From: Nemertoderma westbladi
Lineage: Eukaryota; Xenacoelomorpha; Nemertodermatida; Nemertodermatidae
Length of the DNA: 26,499 nucleotides
Assembly: GCA_032718475.1 (NCBI GenBank)
Contig: JAUCBJ010000921.1
Location: 1-26,499 of the forward strand
Direction of reading: 5' to 3'
Part shown: piece after piece, positions 1-9,334 of the stretch
Layout of the letters: every line of letters begins with the position of its first letter
Numbering within the stretch: position 1 is the first letter of the stretch
Translations under genes and position numbers: made by a program
The notes under the pieces: model-generated
The model's database searches: none
Seen by the model: the letters and a program-made list of their open reading frames with translations, nothing else
What the model was told of the DNA's origin: nothing

Positions 1-2436
1 CCAAATGTCTCTATCTATGTGCCGTATGTATCTGTCTGTGCCATATGTCTCCGTCTATGCGCCGTATGTCTCTGTCTATGTGCCGAATGTCTCCATCTAT
101 GTGCCGTATGTCTCCGTCTATGTGCCGTATGTGCCAATGTCTCCATCTATGCGCCATTTGTCTCCGTCTATGTACCGTATGTCTCCATCTATGTGTCATA
201 TGTCTCCGTCTATGTGCCATATGTCTCCGTCTATGTACCGTATGTCTCCATCTATGTGTCATATGTCTCCGTCTATGTACCGTATGTCTCCATCTATGTG
301 TCGTATGTCTCCATTAATGTGCCGTATGTCTCCGTCTATGTGCCGTATGTCTCTGTCTATGTGCCATATGTCTCCGTCTATGTACCGTATGTCTCCATCT
401 ATGTGTCGTATGTCTCCGTCTATGTGCCATATGTCTCTGTCTATGTGCCATATGTCTCCATCTATGTACCGTATGTCTCCATCTATTGTCGTATGTCTCC
501 GTCTATGTGCCGTATGTCTCCGTCTATGTGCCGTATCTCTCCGTCTATGTGTCGAATGTCTCCGTCTATGTGCCGTATGTCTCCGTCAATGTACCGTATG
601 TCTCTTTCTATGTGCCATATGTCTCCGTCTATGTACCGTATGTCTCCATCTATGTGTCGTATGTCTCCGTCTATGTGCCGTATGTCTCCGTCTATGTTCC
701 GTATCTCCCCGTCTATGTGCCGAATGTCTCCGTCTATGTGTCGTATGTCTCCGTCTATGTGCTGTATGTCTCCGTCTATGCGCCGTATGTCTCCATCTAT
801 GTGCCGTATGTATCCGTCTATGTGCCATATGTATCCGTCTATGTGCCATATGTCTCCGTCTATGCGCCATATGTATCCGTCTATGTGCCGAATGTCTCCA
901 TCTATGTGCCGTATGTCTCTGTCTATGCGCTGTATGTCTCCGTCTATGTGCCATATGTCTCCGTCTATACGCCGTATGTCTCCGTCTGTGCCGTATGTGC
1001 CAATATCTCTGTCTATACGCCGTATGTCTCCGTCTATGTGCCGAATGTCTCTATCTATGTGCCGTATGTATCCGTCTATGCGCCGTATGTCTCCGTCTAT
1101 GCGCCGTATGTCTCCGTCTATGTGCCGTATGTATCCGTCTGTGCCATATGTATCCGTCTATGCGCCGTATGTCTCTGTCTAGGAGCCGTATGTCTCCATC
1201 TATGTGCCGTATGTCTCCGTCTATGCGCCGTATGTCTCCGTCTATGTGCCGTATGTCTCCGTCTATGTGCCGAATGTCTCAATCTATGTGCCGTATGTCT
1301 CCGTCTATGCGCCGTATGTCTCTGTCTATGTGCCGTATGTCTCTGTCTATGTGCCATATGTCTCTGTTTATGCGCCGTATGTCTCCATCTATGTGCCGTA
1401 TGTGCCAATGTCTCCATCTATGCGCCGTATGTCTCCATCTATGTGCCGTATGTCTCCGTCTATGCGCCGTATGTATCCGTCTATGTGCCATATGTATCCG
1501 TCTATGTGCCATATGTCTCCGTCTATGCGCCATATGTATCCGTCTATGTGCCGAATGTCTCCATCTATGTGCCGTATGTCTCTGTCTATGCGTCGTATGT
1601 CTCCGTCTAGGTGCCATATGTCTCCGTCTATACGCCGTATGTCTCCGTCTATGTGCCGTATGTGCCAATATCTCTGTCTATACGCCGTATGTCTCCGTCT
1701 ATGTGGCCGTATGTATCCGTCTGTGCCATATGTATCCGTCTATGCGCCGTATGTCTCTGCCTAGGAGCCGTATGTCTCCATCTATGTGCCGTATGTCTCC
1801 GTCTATGCGCCGTATGTCTCCGTCTATGTGCCGAATGTCTCAATCTATGTGCCGTATGTCTCCATCTATGCGCCGTATGTCTCTGTCTATGTGCCATATG
1901 TCTCTGTTTATGCACCGTATGTCTCCATATATGTGCCGTATGTGCCAATGTCTCCATCTATGCGCCATATGTCTCCGTCTATGTGCCGAATATCTCCATC
2001 TATGTGCCGTATGTCTCTGTCTATGCGCCGTATGTCTCCGTCTAGGTGCCATATGTCTCCGTCTATACGCCGTATGTCTCCGTCTATGTGCCGTATGTGC
2101 CAATATCTCTGTCTATACGCCGTATGTCTCCGTCTATGCGCCGTATGTATCCATCTATGTGCCATATGTCTCCGTCTATTCGCCGTATGTCTCTGTCTGT
2201 GTGCCGAATGTCTCCATTTATGTGCCGTATATCTCCGTCTATGCGCCGTATGTCTCCGTCTATGTGCCGAATGTCTCAATCTATGTGCCGTATGTCTCCG
2301 TCTATGCGCCGTATGTCTCTGTCTATGTGCCATATGTCTCTGTTTATGCGCCGTATGTCTCCATCTATGTGCCGTATGTGCCAATGTCTCCATCTATGTG
2401 CCGTATGTCTCCGTCTATGTGCCGTATGTCTCGGTC
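1..2436. repeat. 21-bp minisatellite array
   Basis: About 115 degenerate copies of a 21-bp unit of the type ATGTCTCCGTCTATGTGCCG plus T run from the left window edge to about 2436. The array continues beyond the window. The unit length is a multiple of three and has no stop in three forward frames or in at least one reverse frame, so very long open frames appear. They switch register within one frame: the heptapeptide MSPSMCR becomes CLRLCAV near 485 after a 1-bp loss, then switches back. That argues against coding. Short units (18 bp, CTGTGCC in place of CTATGTGCC) and a 12-bp insertion type (GTGCCGTATGTGCCAATG) recur, and mark larger duplicated blocks of about 435 to 580 bp. Confidence 0.95.
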
Positions 2437-2607
2437 TAGATCTTGTTACAATTAGATTTCACTATATTTCATTACTAGAAAAATAAGCCCAAAAAGTTTA
2501 CCTTAAATAAAATACAGTAAAAACAGTGAAGGCAATGAAAAACCAATTATTACGGGTGAAATGATTCGCACCTTTTTTTTACTCTATTTATTAATATTTT
2601 ATCAAAG
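2437..2607. other. A/T-rich intron end with putative splice acceptor
   Basis: This is unique A/T-rich sequence between the minisatellite and the fibrinogen exon. A pyrimidine tract (CCTTTTTTTT, 2571-2580) is followed by an AG at 2606-2607 that would start an exon reading EEADHETSF in frame with the fibrinogen domain. The frame is open back to a TGA at 2557, and no convincing ATG or signal peptide occurs in it. This suggests that the first coding exon lies upstream, with the minisatellite inside the intron. The acceptor is inferred from consensus only. Confidence 0.5.
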
Positions 2608-3648
2608 GAAGAAGCTGATCATGAAACATCATTCGCTTTAGATAATTTGTATAAGAAATTAATTTACCAACAAGTTTATGATTGCGGAGTCGATTCATCT
2701 TGCATGGCGGATATAATACGAACGAGAACAGAATTTATTAAATTAAATAATAAGATAGACGAATTGCGAGATCGCCACGTACCGTGTCGTCTTAACGATT
2801 ACAGTATTCGGAAAGAGAATCATTATATCTCACCGAATAAACATATTGGACTCGACGGGAAGGTGATGTGTGAGTCTACCAGAGAGGGGGAATGGTTGTT
2901 AATCCAACGGCGACAACAAACAATCCTCTGGGACCACGACAGGTCAGGGAGGAAAGGGGAGGGAGTCTTCCACATTGATTCTTATAGAAGATACAACCTT
3001 GATTTCGATAGAAATTGGATGAATTACACAGACGGATTTGGAGAAATTAGTCACGGTTTTGCAGAAATTAAAGCTGGTAGTTTTTGGCTCGGATTGGAAA
3101 CCATTAGTAAACTCAGCCGCGGTGGTGTCCGTCTCCGTATAGACCTTACTTACGAAAGTGACCCCTTTCTTTTGTATAAAACAAAAATAGGAACATATAT
3201 CGTGAAGCGTGGTTACGCTGAATATGGTAATTTCAGTGTTGGCAACGCGGCTACTAATTATGAGTTGCACGTCGGTAATTACAGCGGCGATATCGGAGAT
3301 AGTTTAAACATTGAAGATGAAAGATACAGTAGAGAAAGTGTCAATGGTTTTCCATTCTCAACACTAGATCACGACACAGATTCCTGCGTTTCTGTTTACA
3401 ACGGCAGTTTATCCTGTAACTGCGCGACTAAGAGGGTCGGTGGATGGTGGTACAACGATTGTACGCAGGCCAACCTCAACGCGCGGTATTCCTGTCCTGA
3501 TGCTGGTCTGTCACAATGCGCTCAAATGGGTTTTAGGAAAAGCGGCTCAGAAAATTCCACCAATTTGGGACCAACTTGGACTACATGGGGTCGGGCGCAG
3601 CATGTTCCACTTGCGCAGATCGAGATTAAGATTTTGATGGTCTATTAA
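2608..3648 (+). CDS. Fibrinogen-related protein, terminal exon (FReD)
   Basis: The exon encodes an N-terminal helical, likely coiled-coil stretch of about 70 residues with cysteines, then a complete fibrinogen C-terminal domain. Visible landmarks in order are CESTREGEWLLIQRR, the DGFGE loop, FWLGLE, LRIDL, the YSGDIGDSL region, FSTLDHDTDS (calcium-site type), the cysteine pair around GGWWYNDC, NLN, and a TWTTWG...IEIKI ending just before the TAA. Such domains bind carbohydrate or acetylated ligands in secreted lectins (ficolin, tachylectin and FREP types) and often act in invertebrate innate immunity. There is no signal peptide in the exon. The first in-frame ATG (2704) lies within the helical stretch and would drop its first half, so this is read as a 3' exon starting at the acceptor near 2607. 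The domain shows no stop or frameshift, unlike the transposon genes nearby. The stretch between NLN and TWTTWG is less typical of the family. Confidence 0.88.
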   Translation, partial: EEADHETSFALDNLYKKLIYQQVYDCGVDSSCMADIIRTRTEFIKLNNKIDELRDRHVPCRLNDYSIRKENHYISPNKHIGLDGKVMCESTREGEWLLIQRRQQTILWDHDRSGRKGEGVFHIDSYRRYNLDFDRNWMNYTDGFGEISHGFAEIKAGSFWLGLETISKLSRGGVRLRIDLTYESDPFLLYKTKIGTYIVKRGYAEYGNFSVGNAATNYELHVGNYSGDIGDSLNIEDERYSRESVNGFPFSTLDHDTDSCVSVYNGSLSCNCATKRVGGWWYNDCTQANLNARYSCPDAGLSQCAQMGFRKSGSENSTNLGPTWTTWGRAQHVPLAQIEIKILMVY

Positions 3649-3675
3649 TAATTAGGTAAGTTATTTTAATTCAGA

Positions 3676-3681
3676 AATAAA
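3676..3681 (+). terminator. Polyadenylation signal AATAAA
   Basis: A canonical AATAAA lies 28 bp after the stop codon of the fibrinogen exon, in A/T-rich sequence. It fits a short 3' UTR. A perfect donor-like AGGTAAGTT lies just before it (3654-3662), so a 3' UTR intron cannot be excluded. Confidence 0.5.
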
Positions 3682-3761
3682 TTTACATAATAATAATTAT
3701 TCATCACATAGGAAAAATAACTAATTAACCTTTATATTAACCTTTGCTGAAAAGAGTAAGG

Positions 3762-3832
3762 CCCATGTGAAGAATACCACACTTTCTGCCGTTATATTTC
3801 ACTTTGCAGTTACCCCCATGTGAAGAATACCA
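3762..3832. repeat. Paired 18-bp direct repeats (old element end?)
   Basis: CCCATGTGAAGAATACCA occurs exactly at 3762-3779 and again at 3815-3832. A near-identical inverted copy (GGTATTCTTCGCATGGGC) lies at 18075-18092, on the other side of the 14-kb retrotransposon. If the retrotransposon is removed, these become a direct plus inverted set within about 330 bp, which is what the ends of a small older mobile element would look like. Confidence 0.45.
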
Positions 3833-3940
3833 GGTTTTCACCAAAAACACAGTTTACAGAAGGGCTGAATCTAACCAAAACAATAAACGAATTAGTATAT
3901 GTACAGGTTATATGACAGAAAAAAGCGCTATAAAACACTT

Positions 3941-3945
3941 AATAA
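3941..3945. repeat. Target-site duplication AATAA, left copy
   Basis: AATAA lies directly before the 5' LTR and again directly after the 3' LTR (17997-18001). A perfect 5-bp duplication matches BEL/Pao integration and shows that both LTRs belong to one insertion. Confidence 0.9.
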
Positions 3946-4598
3946 TGTAAGCGGATTCAATTCCACTTCATTACCCACTAGAAAATGGGACTAGTGGCAT
4001 TTTACCAATATGTTGGGGATACGAGATTACCAATATTAATCTCGTATCATAACCAACATTGGTGGGGGGGGGGGGGGGGGCGACACAAGCCCAAAGCCAC
4101 AGAGAAAGGTGAGAGGTCAAACCTCCTCGGAGGGAAGGCAGCTAGTAGAGGCTAGCAGCGGAGGGGAAACACTCCCAGGGAGTGCCAAAGTGACAAGTAG
4201 TATATTAGCCAATAGTGGGGAGGGAAGCACGTGATAGGGAACAGGAAAGCATCCATTGGGTAGAGGGCTAAAGTAGAGTAGGTGGTAAACCAATATTCAA
4301 TGTATTAATCATATATTATCTTACATTACTGGTTTACCGGTCAGTTGTGTTATTCAGTTCAGTTAGTGCAGACCGGTCATAGTTAATGACCGCCACCGCC
4401 ATACTGGTAACAATTAATCTGTATTTTCTGCTCATATTCAATTGACGTGCTATTATCGTCCATATTAATTAATATTGAGAGACAGCAGAAACTTTCACTG
4501 TTTTCCCAAACGGCCTCGGCCAAAGCTAGTAGCACGATCTCCAGCAGAATGATGACGCGTACATTTCTAACCCGGTCGGGATCTCCGATCCCGTCACA
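3946..4598 (+). repeat. 5' LTR of the BEL/Pao element
   Basis: This is a 653-bp LTR starting TGTAAGCGG and ending CCCGTCACA. It matches 17364-17996 over its whole length, with one 20-bp segment (about 4150-4169) absent from the 3' copy. It contains a long imperfect hairpin followed by a G17 run (4005-4080), a 7-bp-arm palindrome CACTCCC-A-GGGAGTG (4170-4184) and a 7-bp hairpin CGGTCAT/ATGACCG near 4374-4392. CCAAT-like and A/T-rich motifs (GCCAATAG near 4208, ATATATTATC near 4311) and a TCAGTTCAGTT initiator-like stretch near 4355 are possible promoter parts. Confidence 0.95.
4005..4080 (+). other. LTR hairpin followed by poly-G
   Basis: The arms are 4005-4029 (CCAATATGTTGGGG then ATACGAGATTA) and 4037-4062 (TAATCTCGTAT ... 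CCAACATTGG), with a 7-nt loop. They are imperfect in the middle but have an 11-bp perfect inner stem. The arm is followed at once by 17 G residues. The 3' LTR keeps the structure with one C to T change in the inner stem (a G-U pair in RNA) and 19 G residues. Confidence 0.7.
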
Positions 4599-5008
4599 GT
4601 CATTAACTTTACCACCTGCCAATAAACTGTGACTGCAGAGAATAGAGAGAAGGAAAGATGGTGGAACAATTATCAGATGGTCTGACAATTATCTGATTAT
4701 CAGAGGGAGAGAGGACGCCGCCGCGGACCCCGGACGATACCAACCAAACGATCTGTGAGGCCACGACGAGATGGTATCGGCCTGCCATGCTGGATTCGCC
4801 AACAAAAGATGATCCGGCTGCCCAAGCGGAGGGCGGGCATCAACCACGAGAGGGAGACGAGTCGACGCACGATGGCGGTCGGAGTACCTAATTCGCCAGC
4901 CAGCCACAGGCCGAGGGCGATGGACGGCCCACCGGAACGGCGATGGTGGGGCCGCCGGTATGATGCCGGACGAGGAGAGGAGGCGGAGTCGGCAAAGAGG
5001 ATGTCGGG
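4599..5008 (+). other. 5' leader, no canonical primer-binding site
   Basis: Untranslated leader between the 5' LTR and the gag ATG. BEL/Pao elements normally have a TGG-starting tRNA-complementary site right after the LTR. Here the sequence is GTCATTAACTTTACCACC, with no such start. ATCAGAT (near 4673) and ATCTGAT (near 4691) form a small inverted pair that could be a dimerisation or packaging structure. An upstream open frame (4755-5012) has only a GTG start and looks like chance. Confidence 0.6.
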
Positions 5009-5983
5009 ATGAGTGATCGGCTACGACGGGCCTACAACGCCACCAAGAGGTTACTTAAGGAGGCCAAAGAAGGGAGAAAGGTAGACCAGCCTAAACTACA
5101 TCAGAGGCTAGGTGAGTCGAATAAACATTTTCGATATTTAGTCCATTTTGGACAGGGAGAACTGGCGAGTGAGAGAGTGAGGGGGGTCGCCACGGAACTG
5201 TTTGAATTGTGGCGGTCCGGGGTAATGGAGCCTGAAGTAGTGTATGTAGGGCCTTACTTAGTGGATGCTAGGGGAATTAAGTTAGTGGGTTGGGCGGACC
5301 GGCCGACGGCGAACCCGAGGTTAACCCCAAGGATTCGGTGTCGTCGGTTAGCGAGAACCCCAGAAACCGGGGGAAAGTTAGTAGGACAGAGAGACGACGG
5401 GAGTCTGTCGCGACCGATAAATCCGCTACATCCTCCGCAAAAGAAAGAAGGGTGTTAGAGATAGATCTGGCGTGTCAACTAGACCTTGTGGCGCTGGATC
5501 AGCAGGAGTTGGAGAGGCAACTGGACAAGGGAACCGTGCTATTAGAGAAAGAGAGAGAGAGTTAGCAAGGGGATGTAGAGAGAGAGCCAAGAGGGTGGCA
5601 AGAAACTGTAGGGAGCGGGAAGAGAGAGAGATAAACAAGCGCGAGGAGCGGGAGGCGAGAATAGAGAACGAGCGCAAGGAGCGAGAAGCGAAAGAGACAG
5701 CGAGGGTAGAGAGAATAGAGAATGAACGTAGAGAGCGGGAGGCGAGAATAGAGAACAAGCGTAGAGAGTGAGAAGCGAGAGAGGCAGCGAGGGTAGAGAG
5801 AGAAACAAATGAGCGTAGAGAGCGGGAGGCGAGAGAGGCAGAGTTAGTGAACCAAAGTTTGCGAGAGGATAGAGGGAGAGAGAGAGCGGGAAAGCGTATG
5901 CGGGATGATATGCATACCCGGTTAAGGGGGCTTATGCAATACCAGGCAAAGCAAAAGCGCCGATTAGAACTGGCGCAGTTGTG
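5009..5983 (+). pseudogene. gag N-terminal region (frameshifted, stop-interrupted)
   Basis: The chosen start is ATG 5009 (MSDRLRRAYNATKRLLKEAKEG), giving a basic helical N-terminus of about 95 residues. The reading then moves from frame 2 to frame 1 near 5290-5300 and to frame 3 near 5550, inside a GA-rich microsatellite. From 5550 to 5983 it is an Arg/Glu-rich coiled coil built on about 30-bp internal repeats (REREARIENERR type). In-frame TGA codons lie at 5769 and 5981. The 5769 stop sits in a repeat unit whose neighbour (5728-5746) has CGG at that place, so the stop arose by C to T and G to A changes. A charged coiled coil near the gag start is common in BEL/Pao elements. Its role would be particle assembly. 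Confidence 0.7.
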
Positions 5984-6486
5984 ATTATCTGAGAGTGAGG
6001 CTGGCTCGGGTAGTATTTACGAGGAGCCAGAAGTAATGGAAACGTTTGTTAATACCCCACTTACAGGCACCGGGCGACAGACCCAGGACTGGTGTAACCG
6101 TACGGGCGGGGGGGGGATTGATTCAAATGTGCAAAATAATGATATTAATTCAAATGTACAAAATAATCCAAATAATAATTTTAATTTAAACGCACAAAAT
6201 AATCCAAATAATAATATTAATTTAAACGGATAAAATAATCCACATAATTATAATTTAAATATACAAAATACTCCAAATAATAGCCCTAACTCTGAGCAAA
6301 ATAATTTAAATAATTTAGATAACAATATTATTGAGAACGGTGCTATTAATACGAATGTAGGGGACACAGGTGGTCCAGCCAGCGAGAGTCTGCAAGGCCA
6401 CGTAGTTACGCAGGGAGTAGCGGGGGTGAGTCAACCCGACGGGAGTGCAAGGCCACGCAGTCGCACAGGGAGAGGCGGGGGTGAGT
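5984..6486 (+). pseudogene. gag Asn-rich low-complexity segment
   Basis: This continues in the same frame as the coiled coil after the TGA at 5981. It reads an acidic linker, then METFVNTPLTGTGRQ (ATG at 6036), then five copies of a 12-residue Asn-rich unit (NNPNNNFNLNAQ type), with a TAA at 6231 in the fourth. The frame ends at TAG 6484-6486, because a 55-bp tandem duplication (6391-6500) shifts the reading frame. No known domain was recognised. It is probably an unstructured part of gag. Confidence 0.55.
6122..6290 (+). repeat. 36-bp tandem repeat encoding Asn-rich units
   Basis: About five copies of a 36-bp unit of the type AATTTAAACGCACAAAATAA plus TCCAAATAATAATATT. The period is a multiple of three, so the peptide repeat is kept in register. 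The fourth copy has a TAA where its neighbours have CAA. Confidence 0.8.
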
Positions 6487-6500
6487 AGACCCAGCCGGAG
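6391..6500 (+). repeat. 55-bp tandem duplication causing a frameshift
   Basis: TGCAAGGCCACG begins at 6391 and again at 6446. The two copies encode almost the same peptide in different frames (LQGHVVTQGVAGVSQP in frame 3, MQGHAVAQGEAGVSRP in frame 1). Since 55 is not a multiple of three, the duplication itself moves the gag frame. Confidence 0.8.
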
Positions 6501-7962
6501 TAGAGACAATGCGTCAACTAGAGAGGGGCATAGAAGCGAAGTAGGAGGTAGTGAAGTAAGAAGTGGAGAATGGGGGGGGGGGGGTCTACGGGCACCCCAC
6601 CACGAGAGATTAGTGGCGAGAGGGGGGGGGGGGGAGGCAGAGAATGCCCTACAAGCGTCGGCGGATAATGCGCGTGGTGAGTTAGATGAACCACCGCACC
6701 CGACGACGGAGAATAGTAGGGGGATTGCGAGTATCCCCAGGAGCGTCCAACCGGCTAGAGAGAGAGAGGTTGGCGTCGTGAGCGGGCGAGTGACAAGACG
6801 TCGAGCCCAGTCGGAAGACGGAAGAAGAACAGTGGAGTTTAACCGGGAGGTCGAAGAGAGATCTCATGAGCGGGAGCGCTACACTGAAGAGAGAAGAAGT
6901 GAAGAGAATAGAAGAAGCGTTGCTATGAGCAACTGGAGAGCGAGGACGGACAGTGAACCGTTGGTGGCAGAGATGGAGTTAGAGAGTCAGTGGGGTCGAA
7001 CTCCGGGAGATTGCCGTCGCCCCGGAGAGACGCAGCCTGGCGAGATATACCATACGCCGGGAGAAGGGTACAGGATGTACCAGTACGAGGACGAGAACAG
7101 GAGAGGGGATCGAAGAGAAACTTTACAACGGGATATAGCTGCCAATCGAGAGTACGGTAGTTGCGGGGATGACTTCTTGGAATATTTGAGAAGATTAAAC
7201 TTCGGTCCGGAAGGACACAGGCAGACTGCAGGACATGCTGTAGGCCTTACTGCACATACTATAGGCCATGCTGGAAGAGATAGTGTAGGCGATAGGGTAG
7301 CGCGGACAACAGGATTAGACCCGGAGGTCGCGGCGTACATACCAGTAGGTAGGCAAGAAGTTGATAGGCCTATACCGGTACCTACACACCAGTATGTCTA
7401 TAATATGCAGGGATATAACATATACCCAGGGGAGGGGGGAGTTATTGCCGATAGGTGTGTGGGCCCCAATATATTAACATCAACCCCAGTACCAAACACA
7501 ACACCGGTGGGGGGGGGGGGGGGGGGGGGGAAGGGTGACATTCCCCCATTACAATATCAGCAATACACTCAGCCGAGAATAATAACACTGAACCCCCTGG
7601 ACCAGAACAGATCGTGCGATACAGAGATATGGAGGGGGCCGTTACCCCCAATGATATATCCGACACAGAAAAAATCAACAGGCCCAATGGGCGGACCGCA
7701 CCCAACAACAGGAGAGTCTGTACAGCATCCGTCGAACCCATTGGAAGCACAGGCGATGGGTATGGCAACACTCATTGATGCGCTTAAGACCAGGTTCGAG
7801 CTGCCACCAGTGGAGCCGTTTAAATTCGATGGAAGCAGACCGGAAGAATACCTGCAATTCCGACGCATCTACAGTAATGAAATATTAACTAAGAATCTGA
7901 CACAGGCGGAGTGCCTAAAATATCTACAAGTTTACACAGGGGCCCAGCGTACGATATCGTGA
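6445..7962 (+). pseudogene. gag central region with start of DUF1759 domain
   Basis: A 505-codon open frame. Its first 330 codons are Arg/Glu/Gly-rich and unstructured, with two poly-Gly tracts from 13-bp G runs (6572-6584, 6622-6634) and a third from a 22-bp G run (7509-7530). The last 70 codons contain FELPPVEPFKFDGSRPEEYLQF, which fits the start of the BEL/Pao gag domain DUF1759 (LP...F.G....Y..F). The homology carries on in frame 3 from about 7940 (GPAYDIVRQYQGIEGGFTTAW, continuing to NPAKII) and in frame 2 from about 8065 (VSIKTFANKVEKELIVLKTL), so two frameshifts cut this domain. The apparent start at 6445 is a GTG inside the 55-bp duplication and is not a true start. Confidence 0.75.
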
Positions 7963-7999
7963 GGCAGTATCAAGGTATCGAGGGTGGCTTCACGACTGC

Positions 8000-9334
8000 A
8001 TGGCGGGCCCTAGACAGGGAATACAGAAACCCTGCCAAGATCATCAGGCAGACCTTGAGGGGAATAACATGGGTGGCCTACAGGATAACCCTGTTAGTAT
8101 AAAGACTTTCGCGAATAAGGTCGAGAAGGAGCTGATCGTGCTAAAGACCTTGGATGCGCCACACGAACTCAACGCATTGAATAACATCACCACGATAGCG
8201 CAGGCACTGCCAATCTGGCTACGGAACAAATGGAGGAAGATCGCCTTCTCCACCCGGGAGAAGAAAGGTGCGGAACCGGGCCTAGAGAAAATGTCGAACT
8301 TCCTCAATTATGAAGCAGAGTTGATCACGGACCCAGTCAACAGCGAGGATAGTCTGGGGAGGGCGCCGAAGACCGAATATAACAAACCGAAACCAGAACA
8401 TAGTACGGCAAATGCATTACCAAAGCTCAGACAATCGCTACCATATGCGATGACGCAGGGGACTGCTAGTCCACAGATAGCTGGGGGTAGGGCCATACCA
8501 TGGCATGGACAGGGACAAAATAACAACACAAATAAATACAACCCCAACATGCCCAGTAGGCCAAACCCAAATAACAAGAACAGTAGAGAACTAAGTATGA
8601 ACGTACATGCGATACGCAGCGCACTGTATAGGGAAGGCTATAATCCGAGAAACAAATGCCAATTACATTCGAACGCACTTCATCAGACCATGAACTGCAG
8701 GTACTGGCAAACGTTACCCAAACAAGATCAGATAGAATACGCGATCAAAAGTGGAATCTGTCATCGATGTGTGGCGGGCGGACACAAGGCTGAACAATGC
8801 AAAGAGATACCAATTAAATTCGGTCAAGGCAAAGGCCAAACGATGGCGACAAGCACCGTAGGAGCGAAGAAAAGGGGAACGGTACTACTCGGGGTGGTAC
8901 CGGTGAGGGTAATAGGAGAGGGCGGTCGATCAGTTACCACATTGATGCTGGTCGATAGCAGAGCAGCCTTAACATTGGTGGAGAATTGGGTGGCCGAGAA
9001 GATGGGGTTACAGACGAGGCCGAGCAGGATGGCGGTAACTACTATCTCGAGCAAGGATGAGGTCCTGGAGATGAGGATGAGAAGGTGCGAGATATCAGCA
9101 ATAGCACCGGGATGTGACATAAATGCCAGGCGACCAACTAACATCGAGGTCGAGCAATACAGATTCCTGGACGAAATCGATTTCTCGATACCGGAAGTGG
9201 ACGTCCCAAAGGTATCCATCATAGTGGGGATGGACTGTCTGACGGCCCACGAGAGAGTACGAACAATCTTCGGAGAGGACAGACAGCGTGATCCAATGGC
9301 AGTTCTCACACCGTTCGGCCGGATGGACGCTTAG
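8000..9334 (+). pseudogene. gag C-terminus, zinc knuckles and aspartic protease
   Basis: The true homology in this frame starts near 8065. Two zinc-binding motifs follow: CX2HX4HX4C (8657-8698) and CX2CX4HX4C (8759-8800, CHRCVAGGHKAEQC), as in BEL/Pao gag nucleocapsid. The retropepsin-like A17 protease comes next, with its catalytic Asp at 8954-8956 in the string MLVDSRAALTLVE and the later SIIVGMDCL strand. The family motif is D-S/T-G. Here the glycine position is AGA (Arg, 8960-8962), one G to A change from GGA. The frame ends at TAG 9332, where homology has already moved to frame 3 (GWTLSGP) near 9318. The protease would release gag and pol products. This one is probably inactive. Confidence 0.85.

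Noticed and set aside
5-2455. 816-codon open frame in the minisatellite, with many overlapping frames on both strands
   Set aside because: The unit is 21 bp and free of stops in several frames. The frame changes peptide register inside the array, so openness is a by-product of the period.
4755-5012. Open frame upstream of gag
   Set aside because: GTG start only, low-complexity Arg-rich content, and it overlaps the better gag ATG.
6445-6447. True translation start of a second gag ORF
   Set aside because: It is a GTG inside the second copy of a 55-bp duplication. The frame is a continuation of gag.
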